Positions 7,809 through 12,156 of a stretch of DNA of 12,156 nt are shown in pieces. Source of the stretch: Oscillibacter sp. (GTDB lineage Bacteria; Bacillota; Clostridia; Oscillospirales; Oscillospiraceae); NCBI GenBank assembly GCA_020025415.1, contig JAHHSB010000028.1:1-12156 (forward strand), read 5' to 3'. The notes beneath the pieces are model-generated. The model did no database searches. It was given only the letters and a program-made list of their open reading frames with translations, and was not told the DNA's origin. How positions within the stretch are numbered: position 1 is the stretch's first letter; every line of letters starts with the position of its first letter. The position numbers and the translations under genes were made by a program.

Positions 7809-7837
7809 TTGAATAAAACTTCAAAATTCCTTAAAAT
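7809..7837 (+). promoter_or_regulatory. Predicted sigma-A promoter of the Liv operon
   Basis: A -35 box TTGAAT (7809-7814; 4 of 6 to TTGACA) and a -10 box TAAAAT (7832-7837; 5 of 6 to TATAAT) are separated by exactly 17 nt. They sit just after the terminator in an AT-rich stretch, giving an expected transcription start near 7844 and a leader of about 66 nt before the livJ ATG. The position between a terminator and the first gene of an operon supports the call. Confidence 0.65.
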
Positions 7838-7853
7838 ACTACCCATGTCCCGG

Positions 7854-7877
7854 ACGGCCTGGGAAAAAGCCGGCCGT
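7854..7877 (+). other. Hairpin in the livJ 5' leader
   Basis: ACGGCC (7854-7859) pairs with GGCCGT (7872-7877) around a 12-nt A-rich loop, and can be extended by G-U pairs. It would lie within about 10 nt of the predicted transcript start and 19 nt before the AGGAGG ribosome binding site (7897-7902), which stays free. A 5'-terminal stem of this kind often protects mRNA from 5'-end-dependent decay; a regulatory role cannot be told from sequence. Confidence 0.45.
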
Positions 7878-7909
7878 TTCGGAGTATTTTGGATTTAGGA
7901 GGAAGAAAG

Positions 7910-9094
7910 ATGAAAAAGTTCCTTGCTCTTGCATTGGCCCTTGCCATGAGCTGCGGCCTGATGAGCGGCTGCGGCAGCAGTGATGACGGCGGCAGCACCG
8001 ACGGCGACAAGGTCGTCAAGATTGGCGTGTTCGAGCCTGCTTCCGGCGACTCCGCCTCCGGCGGCAAGAAGGAGATGCTGGGCATGCAGTATGCCCAGTC
8101 CGAGACTCCCACCGTGGAGATCGGCGGCGAGACCTATACCGTGGAGCTGGTGTATGCCGATAACGGCTCGGACACCTCCAAGGCTCCCACCGCAGCCACC
8201 CAGCTGACCAGCGAGGGCGTGAGCGTCATTCTGGGCTCTTACGGCTCCGGCGTGTCCATGGCTGCCGGCCCCATCTTCCGTGACGCTGGTATCCCCGCTA
8301 TGGGCGTGACCTGCACCAACCCCAACGTCACCGCCGGCAACGATTTCTATTTCCGTATCTGCTTCCTGGATCCCTTCCAGGGTACCATCCTGGCCAACTT
8401 CGCCAAGGATAAGTTTGCCGCTCAGAAGGCCTATCTGCTGGGTGAGCAGGGCAACGAGTATGACCAGGGCCTGATTACCTTCTTTGAGCAGGCCTTTACC
8501 GCCGCCGGCGGCGAGGTCATCAAGGACTCCTTCCCCAAGAACAACTCCGACTTCACCTCTTACCTGAATAAGGCCAAGAGCGAGGGGGCCGACGTCATCT
8601 TCACCCCCGTGTCCATCGCTTATGCCACCCAGATCGTCTCCCAGGCTGCCAACCTGGGCATCGAGATCCCCTTCCTGGGCTCCGATACTCTGGACGACAA
8701 CAAGGTCGTAGAGGCTGCCAAGGGCACCAACGTCCAGCTGTATGTGTCCACCTTCTATCAGGAGGGCGGCAATCCTGAGTTCGACGCCGGCATCAAGGAG
8801 TATATCAACGCCAACGCCGACGCCAAGACCGCCAACGGCGGTGACGACACCATCTCCGCTGTGACTGCCATGGGCTATGACGCCTATCATGTGGCTCTGG
8901 AGGCCCTGAAGGCCGCCGGCTCCACCGATCCCGCCGCCGTGCAGGAGGCCCTGTGGGGCGCGAGCTATGACGGTGTGTCCGGCCACATCGCGTTCGACGA
9001 TACCAACGGCGACGCCGTCCGCGACACTGCCTACATCAAGGTGTGCGACACCGCGACCGGCTCCTGGAAGCTGGAGAAGTCCCAGACCGCCTGA
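7910..9094 (+). CDS. livJ: Branched-chain amino acid-type ABC transporter substrate-binding lipoprotein (LivJ family)
   Basis: Extracytoplasmic ligand-binding component of a HAAT-family importer, tethered to the membrane by a lipid. The signal peptide is MKKFLALALALAMSCGLMSG, followed by Cys21 in MSGC, with a Ser/Asp/Gly-rich linker after it. The mature part is a type I periplasmic-binding fold (Peripla_BP_6): VKIGVFEPASGDSASGG at the N-terminus, VSVILGSYGSGVSMAAGPIF, a middle SDFTSYLNKAKSEGADVIFTP segment, and a C-terminal MGYDAYHVALEAL. The 394 residues are typical. ATG 7910 is chosen because AGGAGG (7897-7902) is ideally placed and the signal peptide begins there; a TTG 21 nt upstream (7889) adds nothing. 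Codons are strongly biased to GGC, GCC, TCC and AAG, suggesting high expression. The ligand may be Leu/Ile/Val, but relatives bind amides, urea and other compounds, so it is not settled. Confidence 0.9.
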   Translation: MKKFLALALALAMSCGLMSGCGSSDDGGSTDGDKVVKIGVFEPASGDSASGGKKEMLGMQYAQSETPTVEIGGETYTVELVYADNGSDTSKAPTAATQLTSEGVSVILGSYGSGVSMAAGPIFRDAGIPAMGVTCTNPNVTAGNDFYFRICFLDPFQGTILANFAKDKFAAQKAYLLGEQGNEYDQGLITFFEQAFTAAGGEVIKDSFPKNNSDFTSYLNKAKSEGADVIFTPVSIAYATQIVSQAANLGIEIPFLGSDTLDDNKVVEAAKGTNVQLYVSTFYQEGGNPEFDAGIKEYINANADAKTANGGDDTISAVTAMGYDAYHVALEALKAAGSTDPAAVQEALWGASYDGVSGHIAFDDTNGDAVRDTAYIKVCDTATGSWKLEKSQTA

Positions 9095-9109
9095 TCATGA
9101 AATGAAACT

Positions 9110-9140
9110 GCTTGGCGGGGGCTCAACACCCCCGTCAAGC
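9110..9140 (+). other. Strong hairpin after livJ (likely mRNA stabiliser or attenuator)
   Basis: GCTTGGCGGGGG (9110-9121) pairs with CCCCCGTCAAGC (9129-9140) over 12 bp with one G-U pair and a 7-nt loop, starting 15 nt after the livJ stop codon. No T-run follows, so full termination is unlikely. In binding-protein operons, stems at this place commonly protect the 3' end of the binding-protein transcript so that it exceeds the permease transcript. I infer the same here. Confidence 0.65.
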
Positions 9141-9171
9141 GCTGTTGTATCCGACTGTTCGGTATTCCTGC

Positions 9172-9226
9172 TTTTGGGCTGTCCTGAAAGGAACGGCAGC
9201 GGGGTTCTTTTCATGACCGCCCAAAG
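9172..9226 (+). other. Long 55-nt hairpin just before the livH ribosome binding site
   Basis: TTTTGGGC (9172-9179) pairs with GCCCAAAG (9219-9226), including one U-G pair. After a single mismatch, GTC (9181-9183) pairs with GAC (9215-9217). After a second mismatch, TGAAAGGAAC (9185-9194) pairs with GTTCTTTTCA (9204-9213), with one G-U. This totals 21 base pairs and a 9-nt loop. The livH ribosome binding site (AAGGGAGG, about 9234-9241) begins about 8 nt later and is left single-stranded. No T-tract follows. It could be an attenuator, a processing site, or a small palindromic repeat inserted in the gap. Confidence 0.6.
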
Positions 9227-9249
9227 TTGAAGTAAGGGAGGAAATCTTT

Positions 9250-10137
9250 GTGGAATATGCCATTTCCGTGCTGCTCTCCGGCATCTCCGTGGGGGGACAG
9301 TACGCCCTGATCGCCATCGGCTATACCCTGGTGTACGGCATCCTGCGCCTGATCAACTTCGCCCACGGCGACGTGTTCATGGTGGCGGGCCTGATCGGCA
9401 TCTATCTCAGCGCCAGCGGCATCCCTTTGTATCTGACGTTGGCCCTGGCCATCATCCTGACGGTGATCTTGGGCTTTACCATCGAGCGGGTGGCTTATAA
9501 GCCCCTGCGCAGCGCACCCCGTATGAGCGTGATGATCTCCGCCATCGGCGTGAGCTATCTGCTGCAAAATACCGCCACCTTTGTCACCGGCGGCCAGCCC
9601 ATGAACTATGTGAAGGTGCCGGCCCTGTCCAAGATGGTGAGCATCGGCGGCGCCTCTACCTCCATGGTGACGGTGATCACCCCCGTGCTGGTGCTGGCGC
9701 TGGTGCTGGCCCTGGTCATGCTGATCAACCACACCAAGGTGGGCATGGCCATGCGGGCTGTGGCCAAGGACTTTGAGACCAGCCAGCTGATGGGCATCAA
9801 GATCAACAACGTCATCTCCATGACCTTCATCATCGGCTCGGCCCTGGCCGCCCTGGGCTCCATTCTGTACTTTACCAATTACCCCTACATTACCCCCGCT
9901 GCCGGTGCCATGCCCGGCCTGAAAGCATTTGTGGCGGCGGTGTTCGGCGGAATCGGTTCCATTCCCGGCGCGGTGATCGGCGCCTTCATCATCGGCATCT
10001 GCGAGAACGTCATCAAGGCCCTGCCCTTCGAGGGGGCCACCACCTTCGTGGACGCCTTCACCTTTGCTCTGCTCATCGTGGTCCTGGTGGTCAAACCCAC
10101 GGGATTGTTTGGTGAGAAGGCCACGGAGAAAGTGTAA
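9250..10137 (+). CDS. livH: Branched-chain amino acid-type ABC transporter permease (LivH family)
   Basis: Inner-membrane permease that pairs with LivM to form the channel of the HAAT importer. The 295 residues are mostly hydrophobic and consistent with about eight membrane helices. Family landmarks are GGQYALIAIGYTLVYGILRL followed by INFAHGDVFM near the N-terminus, the cytoplasmic coupling helix GMAMRAVAKDFETSQLMGI (about 166-186), and FGGIGSIPGAVIGAF (from residue 232) near the C-terminus. The start is a GTG (9250) with AAGGGAGG 8 nt upstream; the family N-terminus begins there. It lies 155 nt after livJ, a gap holding two strong hairpins, and 14 nt before livM, so livH-livM-livG probably form one translational unit at lower expression than livJ. 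Confidence 0.95.
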   Translation: MEYAISVLLSGISVGGQYALIAIGYTLVYGILRLINFAHGDVFMVAGLIGIYLSASGIPLYLTLALAIILTVILGFTIERVAYKPLRSAPRMSVMISAIGVSYLLQNTATFVTGGQPMNYVKVPALSKMVSIGGASTSMVTVITPVLVLALVLALVMLINHTKVGMAMRAVAKDFETSQLMGIKINNVISMTFIIGSALAALGSILYFTNYPYITPAAGAMPGLKAFVAAVFGGIGSIPGAVIGAFIIGICENVIKALPFEGATTFVDAFTFALLIVVLVVKPTGLFGEKATEKV

Positions 10138-10151
10138 GGGGGCGAGCGGGA

Positions 10152-11323
10152 ATGATTCAGAAAAAGAAAGTCAGCCGGGAAACGCTGCTGTGCCTGGTAG
10201 GCGCTGTGGCGGCCCTGGTGATTGTCACGGTGCTGGAAAACACCATTGGCCCCTCTGGCCAGCTGTTCATCGTGCTGAAAAAGGGCGCGGTGTATTCTCT
10301 GGCAGCGGTGTCTTTGAACCTGCTTAACGGCTTTACCGGCCTGTTCTCTCTGGGCCACGCCGGCTTCATGCTGCTGGGCGCCTATACTTACGCGATTTTG
10401 ACGGTGCCCGTCTCCGCTAAGGACGCGGTGTATTACCTCTTCGGCGGATCCGCTGTGAAGTTCTCCCTGCCGGACATCTTTTACGGGATTTTCGGTTCCG
10501 AGGGAGCCGGCGGCATGGCGGCCCTGACTCTGGGCGTGCTGCTGGCCATTATCCTGGGCGGCCTGGTGGCGGCCTTCTTCGCCTACCTCATCGGCCTGCC
10601 GGTGCTGCGCCTGAAGAGCGACTATCTGGCCATCGCCACGCTGGGCTTTGCGGAGATTATCCGGGCCATCTTCCAGTGGCAGGCCTTGGGGCCTGTCACC
10701 AACGGCGCCAATATGATCACGCAGATCCCCACCTTCTCCAGCTTCAACATCCGGCTGGGATCCGGAAAGACGCTGTATCTGGCCACCTTCTTCCCCTTCC
10801 TGATCCTGATTTTGTGCTTGGTGGTCATCGTTATGCTGATCAACTCCTCCTACGGCCGGGCCTTCAAGGCCATCCGGGAAGATGAGGTCGCGGCGGAGGC
10901 CATGGGCATTAACCTGGCCCGCCACAAGCGGCTGTCCTTTTGCATCAGCTCCTTCTTCGCCGGCATCAGCGGCGCCCTGTTCGCCATGTACGCCAGCAAT
11001 GCCCAGGCCATGGTGTATACCTCTACCATGACTTATGAGATTCTGCTGATCGTGGTCATCGGCGGCATCGGCTCCGTCTCTGGCAGCGTGCTGGCCACGT
11101 TCCTGTATGTGGCCTGCTCGGAGTGGTGGCTCCGCGGCCTGGATATGGGCAAGTTCCTGGGTATCCAGTCGGGCCTCTTCCGCAGCGGCTTCCGCATGGT
11201 GGTCTTCTCCGTGGTCATCATGATCGTGGTGCTGTTCTTCCGGCGGGGCATCATGGGTGACAAGGAGTTTACGGATCTGCTGTTCCGGCGCCGAAAAAAG
11301 CAGAAAGCAAAGGAGGCGGCGAA

Positions 11324-11327
<4 letters not shown>
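10152..11327 (+). CDS. livM: Branched-chain amino acid-type ABC transporter permease (LivM family)
   Basis: Second membrane permease of the importer, partner of LivH. Of 391 residues, the N-terminal helices lead to LNLLNGFTGLFSLGHAGFML, the classic LivM motif, then LKSDYLAIATLGFAEIIRAI, the coupling helix IREDEVAAEAMGIN (from residue 241), and IGGIGSVSGSVLA toward the end. The C-terminal tail is basic (FRRRKKQKAKEAAK) and should be cytoplasmic. Between GAYTYAIL (ends at residue 83) and MAALTLGVLL (from 122) lies a hydrophilic loop of about 38 residues, longer than the loop I expect in simple LivM proteins and probably exposed outside, where it could touch the binding protein. ATG 10152 has AAGGGGG upstream. 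The stop codon overlaps the livG start as ATGA. Confidence 0.95.

Positions 11328-12156
<829 letters not shown>

Noticed and set aside
7554..7874. Near copies GCCGGGGAAAAACCGGC (7554-7570) and GCCTGGGAAAAAGCCGGC (7857-7874) as ends of a mobile element
   Set aside because: Both are short GC hairpins with A-rich loops; there is no transposase, target duplication or terminal structure between them.
9102..9230. A 42-codon open frame between livJ and livH starting MKLLGGGST
   Set aside because: It has no ribosome binding site, matches no family I know, and its sequence is largely accounted for by the two hairpins.

Overview
The window looks like a chromosomal stretch from a GC-rich member of the Clostridia, most likely an Oscillospiraceae-type gut anaerobe (Flavonifractor, Oscillibacter or Lawsonibacter-like). 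I infer this from GdpP followed by rplI and dnaB, from tilS-hpt-ftsH (a typically Firmicutes order), from strong AGGAGG-type ribosome binding sites, and from strong G/C preference at third codon positions. The genus is a guess from style, not from a search.

All genes are on the + strand. The left block (1-7553) is housekeeping: the 3' part of gdpP (c-di-AMP phosphodiesterase), rplI (ribosomal protein L9), dnaB (replicative helicase), tilS (tRNA-Ile lysidine synthetase), hpt (hypoxanthine phosphoribosyltransferase) and ftsH (membrane AAA+ protease). dnaB/tilS and tilS/hpt each overlap by 11 nt, whereas the gdpP-rplI and rplI-dnaB gaps are short and full of hairpins. A 356-nt AT-richer non-coding region (7554-7909) follows ftsH. 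It holds several hairpins, a convincing intrinsic terminator (7751-7795) and a sigma-A-type promoter (7809-7837).

The right block (7910-12156) is a HAAT/Liv-type ABC importer operon: lipoprotein binding protein (livJ-like), permeases livH and livM, and ATPase livG, which runs off the right edge. A livF partner would be expected just outside. The livJ-livH gap carries two strong hairpins, which could set a higher level of binding protein than of permease.

The most unusual thing I see is in livG. About 75 extra, in-frame, charged and probably helical residues lie between the Walker A motif and the Q-loop, where ordinary LivG proteins have only a short beta-subdomain linker. Other points worth a look are the His-to-Asn change in the GGGH motif of the GdpP DHHA1 domain, the long 55-nt hairpin just before the livH ribosome binding site, and mutually exclusive RNA pairings downstream of ftsH. 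I saw no CRISPR array, tRNA, rRNA, insertion sequence, phage gene or defence system.
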